Origin: an uncultured Prevotellaceae bacterium
GTDB taxonomy: Bacteria > Bacteroidota > Bacteroidia > Bacteroidales > Bacteroidaceae
Direction of reading: 5' to 3'
Assembly: GCA_902775475.1 (NCBI GenBank)
Contig: CACYME010000042.1
Span: 1 to 45,632 of the forward strand
DNA: 45,632 bases
The first letter of the stretch is position 1. Each line of letters begins with the position of its first letter. This document shows positions 28,352-37,900 of this stretch, in pieces. The notes below the pieces were generated by a model. The model worked only from the letters and a program-made list of their open reading frames with translations. It was not told the DNA's origin and searched no databases. The position numbers were made by a program, and so were the translations under genes.

Positions 28352-30970
28352 ATGGTCGTCATGAAGCTTATCACTTCCATTGCACTCTGTTTGCTGTCGC
28401 TGACGGCAACAGCTCAGAGCCTGCCCTACCAGAACCCGAATCTCAGCGCTCGTGAGCGTGCCGTCGACCTGTGTAGCCGTCTCACTTTGGAGGAGAAAGC
28501 CCAGCTGATGCTCGATGAGAGCCCAGCCATTCCCCGTCTGGGCATCAAGAAGTTCTTCTGGTGGAGCGAGGCGTTGCACGGTGCCGCCAATCAGGGCAAC
28601 GTCACCGTGTTCCCCGAACCGATAGCCATGGCAGCGTCGTTCAACCCTGACTTGCTATACAAATGCTTCGACGTGGCTTCGACGGAATTTCGTGCACAAT
28701 ACAACGAGCGCATGCAACGGGGCAGTGGCGAGGACGAGAAGTTCCACAGCCTCTCGGTGTGGACGCCCAACGTGAACATCTTCCGCGACCCACGTTGGGG
28801 GCGTGGACAGGAGACCTACGGTGAAGACCCCTACCTGACGAGCGTCATGGGCACCCAGGTGGTGCGTGGCCTGCAGGGCCCAGAGGATGCCAAGTATCGC
28901 AAGCTCTGGGCCTGCGCAAAGCACTTTGCCGTGCATAGCGGGCCTGAATACACTCGCCACACGGCCAATCTCACCAACGTCTCTCCACGCGACATGTGGG
29001 AGACTTATCTGCCGGCTTTCAAAGCGCTGGTGCAAGATGCCAAGGTGCGTGAGGTGATGTGTGCCTACCAGCGACTCGACGACGACCCCTGTTGCGGGTC
29101 CCAGCGGTTGTTGCAGACGATCCTGCGCGACGAGTGGGGCTTCCAGTACCTCGTAGTGAGCGACTGCGGTGCCGTCAGCGATTTCTACGAGTCGCACAAG
29201 TCGTCGAGCGATGCCGCCCATGCCTCGGCCAAGGCCACCATCGCCGGCACCGACGTGGAGTGCGGATATGGCTATGCCTACCGCAGCATCCCCGAAGCCG
29301 TGCACCGTGGCTTCATGACCGAGGCCGAGGTTGACAAGCACGTCGTCCGTCTGCTTGAAGGCCGCTTCGACCTGGGCGAGATGGACGACCCCTCACTGGT
29401 GGAGTGGTCGAAGATTCCCTACTCGGCCATGTCTACGAAGGAGTCGGCACAGATATCCCTCGACATGGCGCGCCAGAGCATCGTGCTCTTGCAAAACAAG
29501 AACAACGTGCTGCCACTGCCGAAGGACAAGAACAAGATTGCTGTCATTGGCCCCAATGCCGACAACGCCCCGATGATGTGGGGCAACTACAACGGCATGC
29601 CCAATTACACCTACACCATCCTCGACGGCATCTGCAACAAGCTGAAGGTGAGGAAGGCAAAAATCAAGTTTTTTCAGGGCTGCGACCTCACTAACGACCA
29701 GGTGATGGACTGCCTCCTTGGCTCGCAGTGCAGCTTTGAAGGCAAGAAGGGCATGAAGGGCACCTTCTGGAACAATCGTCAGATGGAGGGCAAGCCCGTC
29801 ACCACCGAGTATTACACCACGCCGCTGGCCGTCACCACCGCTGGTATGCACAACTTCGCCCCTGGCGTACAGCTGGAGGACTTCTCGGCTAAGTACGAGA
29901 CCGTCTTCACCCCGAAAGAGGCTGGCGAATATGTGGTGAACGTGGAAGGCTGTGGCCACTTTGAGCTGTATATCGACGGTCAGCAGAAGTTCCGCCACCA
30001 CATCTGGCGCACCACGCCCAACCGCGTGCCTATCCAGGCACAGGCAGGGCGTAGCTACAACATTGAAGTGCGCTTCTCGCATATCCACACCTACAACGCC
30101 AACCTGAAGATTAACGTGGCCAAGGAGCAGCCCATCAACTACCAGGCCACCATCGACCAGCTCAAAGGCATCGACAAGGTCATCTTCGTGGGTGGCATCT
30201 CGCCAGCGCTTGAGGGCGAGGAGATGCCTGTAGACATCGATGGCTTCAAGGGTGGCGACCGCACACACATCGAGCTGCCCAAGGTGCAGCGCGACTTCCT
30301 CAAGGCGCTGAAGCAGGCTGGCAAGACGGTCGTCTTCGTCAATTGTTCCGGTTCGTGTATCGCCCTGCAGCCTGAGACGGAGACCTGCGACGCCATCGTG
30401 CAGGCTTGGTATCCTGGCCAGATGGGCGGAACAGCCGTGGCCGATATGCTCTTCGGCGACGTGAACCCCAGTGGCAAGCTCCCCGTCACGTTCTACAAGT
30501 CAAGCAGCCAGCTGCCCGACTACGAGGACTATTCGATGAAGGGCCGCACCTACCGCTACTTCAACGATGCCCTCTTCCCCTTTGGCTTTGGCTTGAGCTA
30601 TACGAGTTTCAAGTTGGGCCTGCCCACCATTTCCGGGAACACCAGACTGGTAGGGCAGAAGGAGACCATCAGCAGGACTATCACCATCCCCATTACCAAT
30701 ACGGGTAAGCAGAAAGGTACAGAGACCGTGCAGGTGTACATTCGCAATCTGCAAGACACCGAAGGTCCGCTGAAGTCGCTGCGTGCCTTCCGGAGGGTTG
30801 ACGTCAAGCCCGGAGAGACCGTCGAGACCACCATTAGTCTTTCGGCTGATGCCTTCGAATTCTGGGACACCGAAACGAACACCATGCGGGTGAAGCCAGG
30901 AAAGTATGACATCTTCATAGGCACCAGTTCTAATGATGCCGACCTGCAGAAGGTCACCACTACCTTGTGA
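28352..30970 (+). CDS. Family GH3 beta-xylosidase-like enzyme with PA14 domain
   Basis: An 872-residue exported glycosidase. A signal peptide (KLITSIALCLLSLTATA/Q) is followed by the GH3 TIM-barrel (about 30-340) with RWGRGQETYGEDP, the KHFAVHSGPE segment and nucleophile Asp271 in VVSDCGAVSD. The second GH3 domain is split by a PA14 carbohydrate-binding domain (about 467-592; KGTFWNNRQMEGKPV, FELYIDGQQKF). A fibronectin-III-like domain closes the protein. This order matches bacterial xylosidase/arabinofuranosidase GH3 enzymes of Prevotella and Bacteroides. The start codon follows the CE1 stop with no gap; Met4 (28361) is an alternative. The two probably debranch and then cut xylo-oligosaccharides. 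Confidence 0.92.
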   Translation: MVVMKLITSIALCLLSLTATAQSLPYQNPNLSARERAVDLCSRLTLEEKAQLMLDESPAIPRLGIKKFFWWSEALHGAANQGNVTVFPEPIAMAASFNPDLLYKCFDVASTEFRAQYNERMQRGSGEDEKFHSLSVWTPNVNIFRDPRWGRGQETYGEDPYLTSVMGTQVVRGLQGPEDAKYRKLWACAKHFAVHSGPEYTRHTANLTNVSPRDMWETYLPAFKALVQDAKVREVMCAYQRLDDDPCCGSQRLLQTILRDEWGFQYLVVSDCGAVSDFYESHKSSSDAAHASAKATIAGTDVECGYGYAYRSIPEAVHRGFMTEAEVDKHVVRLLEGRFDLGEMDDPSLVEWSKIPYSAMSTKESAQISLDMARQSIVLLQNKNNVLPLPKDKNKIAVIGPNADNAPMMWGNYNGMPNYTYTILDGICNKLKVRKAKIKFFQGCDLTNDQVMDCLLGSQCSFEGKKGMKGTFWNNRQMEGKPVTTEYYTTPLAVTTAGMHNFAPGVQLEDFSAKYETVFTPKEAGEYVVNVEGCGHFELYIDGQQKFRHHIWRTTPNRVPIQAQAGRSYNIEVRFSHIHTYNANLKINVAKEQPINYQATIDQLKGIDKVIFVGGISPALEGEEMPVDIDGFKGGDRTHIELPKVQRDFLKALKQAGKTVVFVNCSGSCIALQPETETCDAIVQAWYPGQMGGTAVADMLFGDVNPSGKLPVTFYKSSSQLPDYEDYSMKGRTYRYFNDALFPFGFGLSYTSFKLGLPTISGNTRLVGQKETISRTITIPITNTGKQKGTETVQVYIRNLQDTEGPLKSLRAFRRVDVKPGETVETTISLSADAFEFWDTETNTMRVKPGKYDIFIGTSSNDADLQKVTTTL

Positions 30971-30978
30971 TGAGTTAC

Positions 30979-31019
30979 AGGCCCTTACCCTCTTTCACTT
31001 GGAAAGAAGGGAAGGGCCT
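30979..31019 (+). terminator. Hairpin after the GH3 gene
   Basis: The arms 30979-30996 and 31002-31019 pair over 18 bp with two mismatches around a 5-nt loop, starting 9 nt after the stop. There is no T-tract. The next 150 nt hold two further small inverted repeats (31057-31076 and 31117-31160) and no gene. Confidence 0.6.
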
Positions 31020-31171
31020 CAGGGAATGAGAGGCCAGATGAGAGGCAGAAACGCCGCCGTTTCGCTCCGGAAACGGACCGCTGGCAGGGGGAAACAGCGT
31101 CGAAATGATGAACCCCTCACATGTAGGAAAAGTCAGGATTGTGACGCTTGTGACATGTGACATTTTCCCCT

Positions 31172-31792
31172 TTATAGCGTCGGCCTTGTTACTATTCCTT
31201 CTATATAAGTTTTCAGGATGTGAATGCCAGTCTTGTTTTCTCCGCCCCAGGGGATGATGAGGTCGGCAAACTTCTTGGTGGGTTCGATGAACTGCTCGTG
31301 CATGGGCTTGAGCACCTTCTCGTAGCGGTCGAGCACCATGTCGACGGTGCGCCCGCGCTCCACCACGTCGCGGCGGATGTTGCGTATGAGGCGCACGTCG
31401 CTGTCGGTGTCGACGAATATCTTCAGGTCCATCATGTCGCGCAGGCGCTTGTAGTGAAGCGTCATGATGCCCTCGATGATGATGACGGGCTTGGGCTCCA
31501 CGTGGATGGTCTCCTTCTGTCGGTTACTCTCTATATAAGAATAGGTGGGCTGCTCGATGGCCTCGCCGTTCTTCAGCATGCGTATCTGCTCGGTGAGCAA
31601 CTTCCAGTCGAAGGCGTCGGGGTGGTCGAAGTTGATGGCCCGGCGCTCTTCGGGGGTCATGCCGGTGGTGTCGTTATAGTAGGAGTCGAGGGGCACCACG
31701 GCCACGCAGTGGGGTGGCAGTGCGCGGGCAATGTGCTTCACGACGGTGGTCTTGCCCGAACCAGTGCCGCCGGCTATTCCTATGATGGTCAT
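31172..31792 (-). CDS. udk: Uridine kinase
   Basis: A 206-residue P-loop kinase converting uridine and cytidine to their monophosphates in pyrimidine salvage. The Walker A GGTGSGKTT is at residues 8-16, followed by VPLDSYYNDTTGMTPEER (base region with Asp), NFDHPDAFDW, VIIIEGIMTLHYKRLRDMMD and FVDTDSDVRLIRNIRRDV with the lid arginines. All match Udk, and the length is standard. It lies 30 nt downstream of the endonuclease/exonuclease/phosphatase-fold gene, with which it is probably co-transcribed. Together with the deoxynucleoside kinases and carB, the window holds both salvage and de novo nucleotide genes. Confidence 0.96.
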   Translation of the reverse strand: MTIIGIAGGTGSGKTTVVKHIARALPPHCVAVVPLDSYYNDTTGMTPEERRAINFDHPDAFDWKLLTEQIRMLKNGEAIEQPTYSYIESNRQKETIHVEPKPVIIIEGIMTLHYKRLRDMMDLKIFVDTDSDVRLIRNIRRDVVERGRTVDMVLDRYEKVLKPMHEQFIEPTKKFADLIIPWGGENKTGIHILKTYIEGIVTRPTL

Positions 31793-31822
31793 GAGGGGGT
31801 GAGATTTGAGGTTTATGAGTGC

Positions 31823-32899
31823 TTATCGGGCTTCCTTGATGAGGTAGACGAGGGTGGGGAGGTGGTCGCTGTAGCCGTCGAGCCAGGCGCCGCCGGCATG
31901 GGTGCGCAGGGTGTTGCCCTTGTATTTTCCTTCGCGCTGGAAGAGATAGTCGCGGCGGAAAATCTGGTGGCTGTAGTATTTCAGCGTGGAGCAGTCAATC
32001 TTGTTGGTCTCAATCATCTTGCCGTCCTTCATGTTCTTCGGGTCGAGGAGCGAGCGCGAGAGGATAATCTGGTCGAAGAGGTTCCAGCCACCATCATATT
32101 GAAGCGTGCCGGAGCCGCTGGCCAGAACGTCCCACCAGGGGTTCCACAGGCCACCGTCCTCCACCTTCTTGATCTTGCGGCGCGCCCCCAGCTCCTTGGC
32201 CATCGACTTGTCATGCGGGTCGTCGTTCATGTCGCCCATGATGATGAGCTTCACGCTGGGGTCTTCGCGCATGAGACGTGTCTTCAGTTCGAAGAGCTGG
32301 CGTCCGCCCTCCTCGCGGTAGAAGGAGCCGGAGAAGCGGGATGGCAGGTGGTTGACGATGATGGTGACGTGCTCTCCGGCCATCGTGCCGCTGACGGTGA
32401 GGAAGCCACGGGTGGCGCGCAGCGAGTCCTCGGGCTTCACATAGACGTAGGGGACGAGCTCGGCATTGCGTACCTGGAAGAGCTGTGGGTTGTAGATCAG
32501 GGCACAGTCGACGCCACGCTGGTCGGGGCCTTCGATGTGCACGAACTGCATGTTGCGGGCTTTCAGCGGCTCCTGGTTGCAGAGGTCGGTGAGGCACTTG
32601 GCGTTCTCCACCTCGCTGACGCCGATGGCGGCACAGCCCATGGGCAGACGGTCGGTGCCCATCTCGGCCAGCACGCGAGCCATGTTGCGCAGCTTGTGGG
32701 TGTACTTCAGCCCCGTCCACTTGTTGCGCCCTTCGGGCAGATACTCATAGTCATTGTGCCCAGCGTCGTGGCAGGTGTCGAACAGATTCTCCAAGTTGTA
32801 GAACCCGATGCCGTAGAGCTGGAACTTCTTGTCCTGTGCCTGGGCACCACACACTCCGATGAGGAGCATCAACATGATGAAAGCAATGGTCTTTTTCAT
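31823..32899 (-). CDS. Exported endonuclease/exonuclease/phosphatase-fold protein
   Basis: A 358-residue protein of the DNase I/EEP superfamily, with a signal peptide (MKKTIAFIMLMLLIGVCGAQA). Visible motifs are FYNLENLFDTCHD, the metal-binding Glu in AIGVSEVEN, NHLPSRFSG, GDMNDDPHD and the closing SDHLPTLVY catalytic Asp-His. Family members hydrolyse phosphodiester or phosphomonoester bonds; the exported Bacteroidota members have no settled substrate (extracellular nucleic acid or phospho-sugars are guesses). Its -7 box lies 23 nt upstream. It forms an operon with udk and is divergent from dapA across a heptamer-array spacer. Confidence 0.88.
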   Translation of the reverse strand: MKKTIAFIMLMLLIGVCGAQAQDKKFQLYGIGFYNLENLFDTCHDAGHNDYEYLPEGRNKWTGLKYTHKLRNMARVLAEMGTDRLPMGCAAIGVSEVENAKCLTDLCNQEPLKARNMQFVHIEGPDQRGVDCALIYNPQLFQVRNAELVPYVYVKPEDSLRATRGFLTVSGTMAGEHVTIIVNHLPSRFSGSFYREEGGRQLFELKTRLMREDPSVKLIIMGDMNDDPHDKSMAKELGARRKIKKVEDGGLWNPWWDVLASGSGTLQYDGGWNLFDQIILSRSLLDPKNMKDGKMIETNKIDCSTLKYYSHQIFRRDYLFQREGKYKGNTLRTHAGGAWLDGYSDHLPTLVYLIKEAR

Positions 32900-32921
32900 T
32901 GTAGGTCAGTATTTATGTTGC

Positions 32922-32929
32922 AAAGATAG
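32922..32929 (-). promoter_or_regulatory. -7 element of the EEP-udk operon
   Basis: The minus strand reads TATCTTTG, 23 nt before the start codon. Where a -33 TTG would be expected, the sequence is heptamer repeat. Confidence 0.65.
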
Positions 32930-32935
32930 TGAAAA

Positions 32936-33040
32936 GTTAGGAGTTAGGAGTTAGGAGCTAGGAGTTAATTGCTGTGGCTTAACAAATTTTAAGAAGCACA
33001 TAACCTAAAAACTCCTAACTCCTAACTCCTAACTCCTAAC
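32936..33040. repeat. Inverted pair of heptamer arrays between divergent promoters
   Basis: The left array (about 32936-32968) has at least four 7-mers of the GAGTTAG type. The right array (33011-33038) has four ACTCCTA units, which are the complement of the same repeat. The two arms can pair over roughly 28-30 bp around a 42-nt middle. Confidence 0.75.
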
Positions 33041-33047
33041 TTTTTTG

Positions 33048-33055
33048 TACCTTTG
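33048..33055 (+). promoter_or_regulatory. -7 element of dapA
   Basis: TACCTTTG, 23 nt before the dapA start. The usual -33 position lies inside the heptamer array and has no TTG. Confidence 0.65.
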
Positions 33056-33078
33056 CAGCGAAATTAGACAAGCACTAT

Positions 33079-33966
33079 ATGGTTTACAATATTTTCAAGG
33101 GCCTTGGCATAGCCTTGGTGACTCCTTTCAAGCAGGACGGAGCCGTTGACTATGACGCCCTGTTGCGCCTGGTGGAATATCAGCTGGATAATGGTGCCGA
33201 CTTTTTCTGCATCCTTGCCACCACAGGCGAGACGCCTACGCTGACTGCCGAGGAGAAGCTGCGCATCAAGAACTTAATCGTGGAGAAAGTGCAGGCTCGC
33301 GTGCCCATCCTGATGGGGTGTGGGGGCTATAACACGGCAGCCGTGGTCGATGAGCTGCGCAATGGCGACTTCAAGGGCATCGATGGCGTGCTGAGCGTCT
33401 GCCCCTATTACAACAAACCGTCGCAGGAGGGCCTCTACCAGCACTTCAAGGCCATCGCCGCAGCCACTCAACTGCCGGTGGTGCTCTACAACGTGCCTGG
33501 CCGGACGGGTGTGAATATGAAGGCCGAGACCACCGTGAGGCTGGCTCGCGACTGCCAGAACATCGTGGCCATCAAGGAGGCCAGCGGAAACCTGGAGCAG
33601 GTGGACGAGATTATCAAGAACAAGCCACGCGACTTCGATGTCATCTCTGGCGATGATTCGCTCACCTTCCCGATGGTCAGCTGCGGTGCCGTGGGCGTCA
33701 TCTCGGTCATAGGCAATGCGCTGCCCAAGGAGTTCTCGAAGATGATTCGCCTGCAGATGCGTGGAGAGTATGAGCCGGCCCGCAAGATTCACCACCGCTT
33801 CACCGACCTGTTCTCGCTGCTCTTCGTCGATGGTAATCCTGCCGGTGTGAAGGCGATGCTCCACGAAATGGGGTTCATTGAGAATGTGCTCCGTCTGCCG
33901 CTGGTGCCTACGCGTATCTCAACGCTTCAGCGCATGAGCGAAATTATGAAAGAGCTGAAGATATGA
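33079..33966 (+). CDS. dapA: 4-hydroxy-tetrahydrodipicolinate synthase
   Basis: Condenses pyruvate with aspartate semialdehyde, the first committed step to diaminopimelate and lysine. At 295 residues it has the normal length. The TIM-barrel has the ATTGETPTL motif (Thr48-Thr49), Tyr137 in LYNVPGRTG and the Schiff-base Lys166 in VAIKEASGN. No lysine riboswitch is visible, and the leader is only about 20 nt. The last 48 nt overlap the 3' end of the convergent PP2C phosphatase gene. Confidence 0.96.
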   Translation: MVYNIFKGLGIALVTPFKQDGAVDYDALLRLVEYQLDNGADFFCILATTGETPTLTAEEKLRIKNLIVEKVQARVPILMGCGGYNTAAVVDELRNGDFKGIDGVLSVCPYYNKPSQEGLYQHFKAIAAATQLPVVLYNVPGRTGVNMKAETTVRLARDCQNIVAIKEASGNLEQVDEIIKNKPRDFDVISGDDSLTFPMVSCGAVGVISVIGNALPKEFSKMIRLQMRGEYEPARKIHHRFTDLFSLLFVDGNPAGVKAMLHEMGFIENVLRLPLVPTRISTLQRMSEIMKELKI

Positions 33967-34905
33967 TTTGAGAAGGGCCTTGGGGCCCTTTTTCTGTGCT
34001 GGTGCAGGCTCGTCCTCGAGGTCGTCGTCGCTTAAAGGCGGGTTGATGGTGTTCCAAGGTACGTCTTTATGCGGGTCGTTCAGCGCCTTGTTGCAGTGCC
34101 GGGCATAAGCTTCGTCGTTGAGCAGGCGGCCATCGCCTGCTTCATGTTCCACTTTCTTGATATGGATGAGATAGGCTGAATGGTTGTCGCTGTTCTGTGC
34201 CGTGCGTGCTGTCAGCTCGCGTGCCTTCTCCTCGTCGCTGACGTGTGTCTGGAGGATGGCTGTCAGCTCGTCGTCGTCCATCGCCTCAAGCATGCCGTCG
34301 GAACAAAGGTAGAAATAGTCGTCTGGCTGGATGTCGGCAATGTGTACCACCGTTGCGGTGCTTCGGATTTCCTGTAAAGTGAGCATCGCTTTTATAATGA
34401 TATTGCGACGGGGCGACGTGCGCATCTCGTAGTAGCTGATTTCCCCCATGTCGTAAAGGTGCTGAACGAGCGAATGGTCGACGGAGCGGTAAAGAATCTC
34501 GCCAGTCCGAGGCCTGATGTGATAGATACGGCTGTCGCCCATGTGAGCAGCCAGGCATCCTCCCCGGTGGAAACAGAGAAAAGTGAGTGTCGTTCCCATC
34601 CTTGTGTGCTTCCCGTCATCGGCCGTCTCCAGCAGGTCGTATGTGCTATTGACTGCAGCGTGAAGCATGGCGTCGGTCAGGTAGTAGTCGTTGGCGGCCA
34701 GCTTTCCCATAACGGCGCGGCTCAACTCATGACAGACGGTAGCGCTGGCCAGCTCGCCTTTCTCCATGCCTCCCAAGCCGTCGCACACCATGAACAGGCG
34801 GTTCGCCTCGCTGGCATCTCCCTGGAGGGGGAAGATGCTGTCCTCTTGTTTCTGGCGCTGGCCCTGTTCGTAGATGACCTGCGGACAATATAGCTCTAAT
34901 TTCAT
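33919..34905 (-). CDS. PP2C-family Ser/Thr protein phosphatase
   Basis: A 328-residue metal-dependent phosphatase of the PPM/PP2C family, without signal or membrane segments. Motifs: QKQEDS near residue 20 (E21, D22), VCDGLGGMEKGE (D42, G43), HMGDSRIYHIR, CSDGMLEAMDDDEL and SDNHSAYLI, covering the expected metal ligands. The C-terminal 70 residues (about 255-328) are a charged extension (LSDDDLEDEPAPAQKKGPK) ending in a basic helix. It starts 4 nt after the helicase/nuclease stop and must be co-expressed with it. Its last 48 nt overlap dapA tail to tail. No Ser/Thr kinase is in the window, so its target is unknown; the pairing suggests that it controls, or is controlled with, the helicase protein. 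Confidence 0.88.
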   Translation of the reverse strand: MKLELYCPQVIYEQGQRQKQEDSIFPLQGDASEANRLFMVCDGLGGMEKGELASATVCHELSRAVMGKLAANDYYLTDAMLHAAVNSTYDLLETADDGKHTRMGTTLTFLCFHRGGCLAAHMGDSRIYHIRPRTGEILYRSVDHSLVQHLYDMGEISYYEMRTSPRRNIIIKAMLTLQEIRSTATVVHIADIQPDDYFYLCSDGMLEAMDDDELTAILQTHVSDEEKARELTARTAQNSDNHSAYLIHIKKVEHEAGDGRLLNDEAYARHCNKALNDPHKDVPWNTINPPLSDDDLEDEPAPAQKKGPKALLKSYLQLFHNFAHALKR

Positions 34906-34909
34906 AGAT

Positions 34910-37900
34910 TTATGCTGATTGCTTGCTCTTTTGCAGGGCTTTCTCTATGCGCTCCATGATGCCCTGGCGGTTGAGGAGCCAGTCGATGGTCCACACGCGT
35001 AGCAGGTTCCATCGCAGCCCTGTCAGTACGCTTGGCTGAACCACCTCACGGTCGCGTTCGGTCTTCGTGTCGTAGTAGCCCTGCCCGTCGCAGAGAATGC
35101 CGAGCAAATACTGCCCCTCGTTGTTGGGGTCAACGACGGCAATGTCTACCTTGAACTTACTACGGCCTACGTTCGTGTCAATCTGGTAGCCCCGGTCTTG
35201 TAACTCTTTGGCCAGTGCCTGCACCATGCTATCTACCTGCGTGGCGGCTCTGATTTGCGAGGCTGCTATGGCCATGCGCCCGCTCTTGGCATACTCCAGG
35301 AAGCGCTTCAGACCCTCCACGCCACGGGCATTGCTACGGTTCAGGTCAATCTGCTCAGGTTGCAATGTCGAGAACACTACCATCTCCTTTCTGGCACGGC
35401 TGACGGCTACGTTCAGGCGGCGCTCGCCTCCGCGGTTGTTCAGAGGACCGAAGTTCATCGACACCTTGCCGCTCTTGTCGGGACCATAGCCAACGGAGAA
35501 AAGAATGACATCGCGCTCGTCGCCCTGCACGTTCTCGAGGTTCTTCACGAAGATAGGCTCGGCGACGTCGTAGGCCTTCTTCTCTAGTTCCGGGTTCTTG
35601 GCCAGCTTGTCGGTGAGCAAGTCCTCGATGAGGTTCTGCTGGACTTTGCTGAACGCCACAATGCCGATGGAAGCACCTTCAGGAATACGACGTAGCGCTT
35701 CCTCGACGATGGCTTCGGCTTCGGCGCGATTGCTTCGGGTCCGGCCGTGGTCATAGACGCCCTCGACGGGAACGAAATGAACGTGCGACTGGCGGTCATC
35801 AACCGAGGGGAAGGTAAACAGGCGACCGTCGTAATACTGGGAATTGCTGAAGGCAATGAGGCTCTCGTGGCGTGAGCGGTAATGCCACGACAGATAGTGT
35901 TCGGGTAGTGAGAGGGTGATGCAGTCGTCGAGAATGCTCTCCATGTCGTCGATGTCGGCCTCGGAGTCGTCCACGGCGCTCACGTTGAAGAAGCTGGTTG
36001 GCGGCATCTGCTTCGGGTCACCCACGACGATGAGATTCCGTCCGCGCGAGATGGCTCCCACAGCCTCGCTGGTAGGCATCTGTGAAGCTTCGTCGAAGAT
36101 GACGAGGTCGAAGGGCGGCTGGTTTAGGTCGATGTACTGTGCTACGGAGATAGGGCTCATCAGCATGCAGGGGCATAGCTGTGGCAGCAGGGTTGGTAGC
36201 TGATCCATGATGCGCCGGATGGTCACTCCGCGGCCACCCGACGATATCCATCGTTTCAGCTGAGCCAGTTCGGCATTCCCAGCCACATCCTCGGCGCGCC
36301 AGGGGAGTCGCTTCACAAGTTGCTCGTAGAGCATCTGCTTCGTGAGCTGCTGGAACTCGCTGGCGAGTTTCCGATACTGGCTGATAGCATCGTCGAAGAG
36401 TACACCGTTGAACATCGCCAGCTTATGGTCGCTGTCGATGATGTCGAGTGCCATACGCTTATAACTTCCGCGGAGAAGCCTGACGGCCATGTCAGCGCCC
36501 GACGTCGTGTTGAGCTTCATTTCTACCAGCACGAAGTCGAGCTTCAGCTTCTTCAGATCGGGCAAACGCATGCACCATTGTGCCCAGTCACGGCTGCGTC
36601 CCATGTTCTGCATCCAGCTGCTGATGCGCTCGGCAATGAATGAGAGTAGGGGGTCTTCTCCTAAGTCGAAGCTACAGAGCTGCGGACAGACACGCTCGAA
36701 GGTGTCTTCCAGCTCGCGGCAAGCCTTGGCGCAAGCAGGACTCACCGCCTGTTGCTTGTCCTGGCCACACTCGTGGGCGGCGTTGTGGTGCTCCTCCAGC
36801 TTCTGGCAGAGTGGTTCCACGTCGTCGGCGTTGAATCCAGGCTTGTATGCCTGCATTTTCTTCAGGAATGCACGCTTGGCGAAAAGTTTCGGCAAGAACC
36901 ATTTCTGGTTGATTTCTTCCCATTCCGAAGCCATCTGCCGACCTCGTAATTCGAGCACGTCGTCGGTGTATTCGTCTAACAACGTTTCCTGCTTTTTGAT
37001 AAAGTCGTTCCAAAGCTTCAGTTCGCTGATACTCAGTGCTTCATGGCCTGTCGCTTTCAGTACCTCTTTTATCTGCAGACTCAGACGTGGCAGTTCCTCC
37101 GTCAGTTGCTGCCGGGCACGTTCCGAAGGGTCGTTAATCATGAGCCCGAGCAGTGGATGTCCGCAGGGATGACCCGATATTTGCATGACGGCATCGAGTG
37201 CTCTTAACCCCTGTACTGCCTCGTCAAGACGTTGCTCCGTCAGTCCTTCCAGGAAATCGTTTGAGGGTGCCAGTGGCTCCACATTGGGAAGGGCCTCGTA
37301 GCCTACGATGCAGTCATAGAGCGAAAGGCCGTGACTACGCTTCTGGTGTAGCTGTTCTACATAGCCAATCAACTCCTGTCTGCGAGCCATCAGCTCATCG
37401 GCCACCTTTGTATAGTTCTTGCAGGGCTGTGTCTGGGCCAGCTCTAACACACTCTGCAGCTGGTGTAGCAGATGGCTCTTTGTCATCTTGTTAGAGTGCA
37501 TTTCCAGGCAGAATGGCGCCAGTCCTATCTTCTCCATTCGTGCCTGAACCACCTGCAGGGCAGCCATCTTCTCAGCCACGAAGAGCACACGTTTGCCGTG
37601 GTAGAGGGCGTTCGAAATAATATTCGTGATGGTTTGGCTCTTGCCAGTTCCGGGAGGGCCGTAGAGGATGAAACTTCGCTCCTGTCCCGACTCCATGACA
37701 GCCTCCAGCTGAGAGGAGTCTACATCGACAGGCAGCGCCAGTGCGGTGGGGTGAAGATTGCGGTCGGCATCGCGCACGTCAATATCGGTATCTTCTTCTG
37801 CCTGGCTCTTGAATTGCTTTTGCAGAAGGGCGTCGACAATCTGGTTGCGCCGCATCAGTTCAGAGTTGTTGTGGATGTCGTTCCACATGACGAACTTGCT

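Noticed and set aside
31020-31171. Small minus-strand frame between GH3 and udk
   Set aside because: It lies over hairpins after two convergent genes and has a low-complexity composition without a signal or domain.
32930-33078. CRISPR array or lysine riboswitch before dapA
   Set aside because: The repeats are contiguous 7-mers without spacers, and the leader after the -7 box is too short for a lysine riboswitch.
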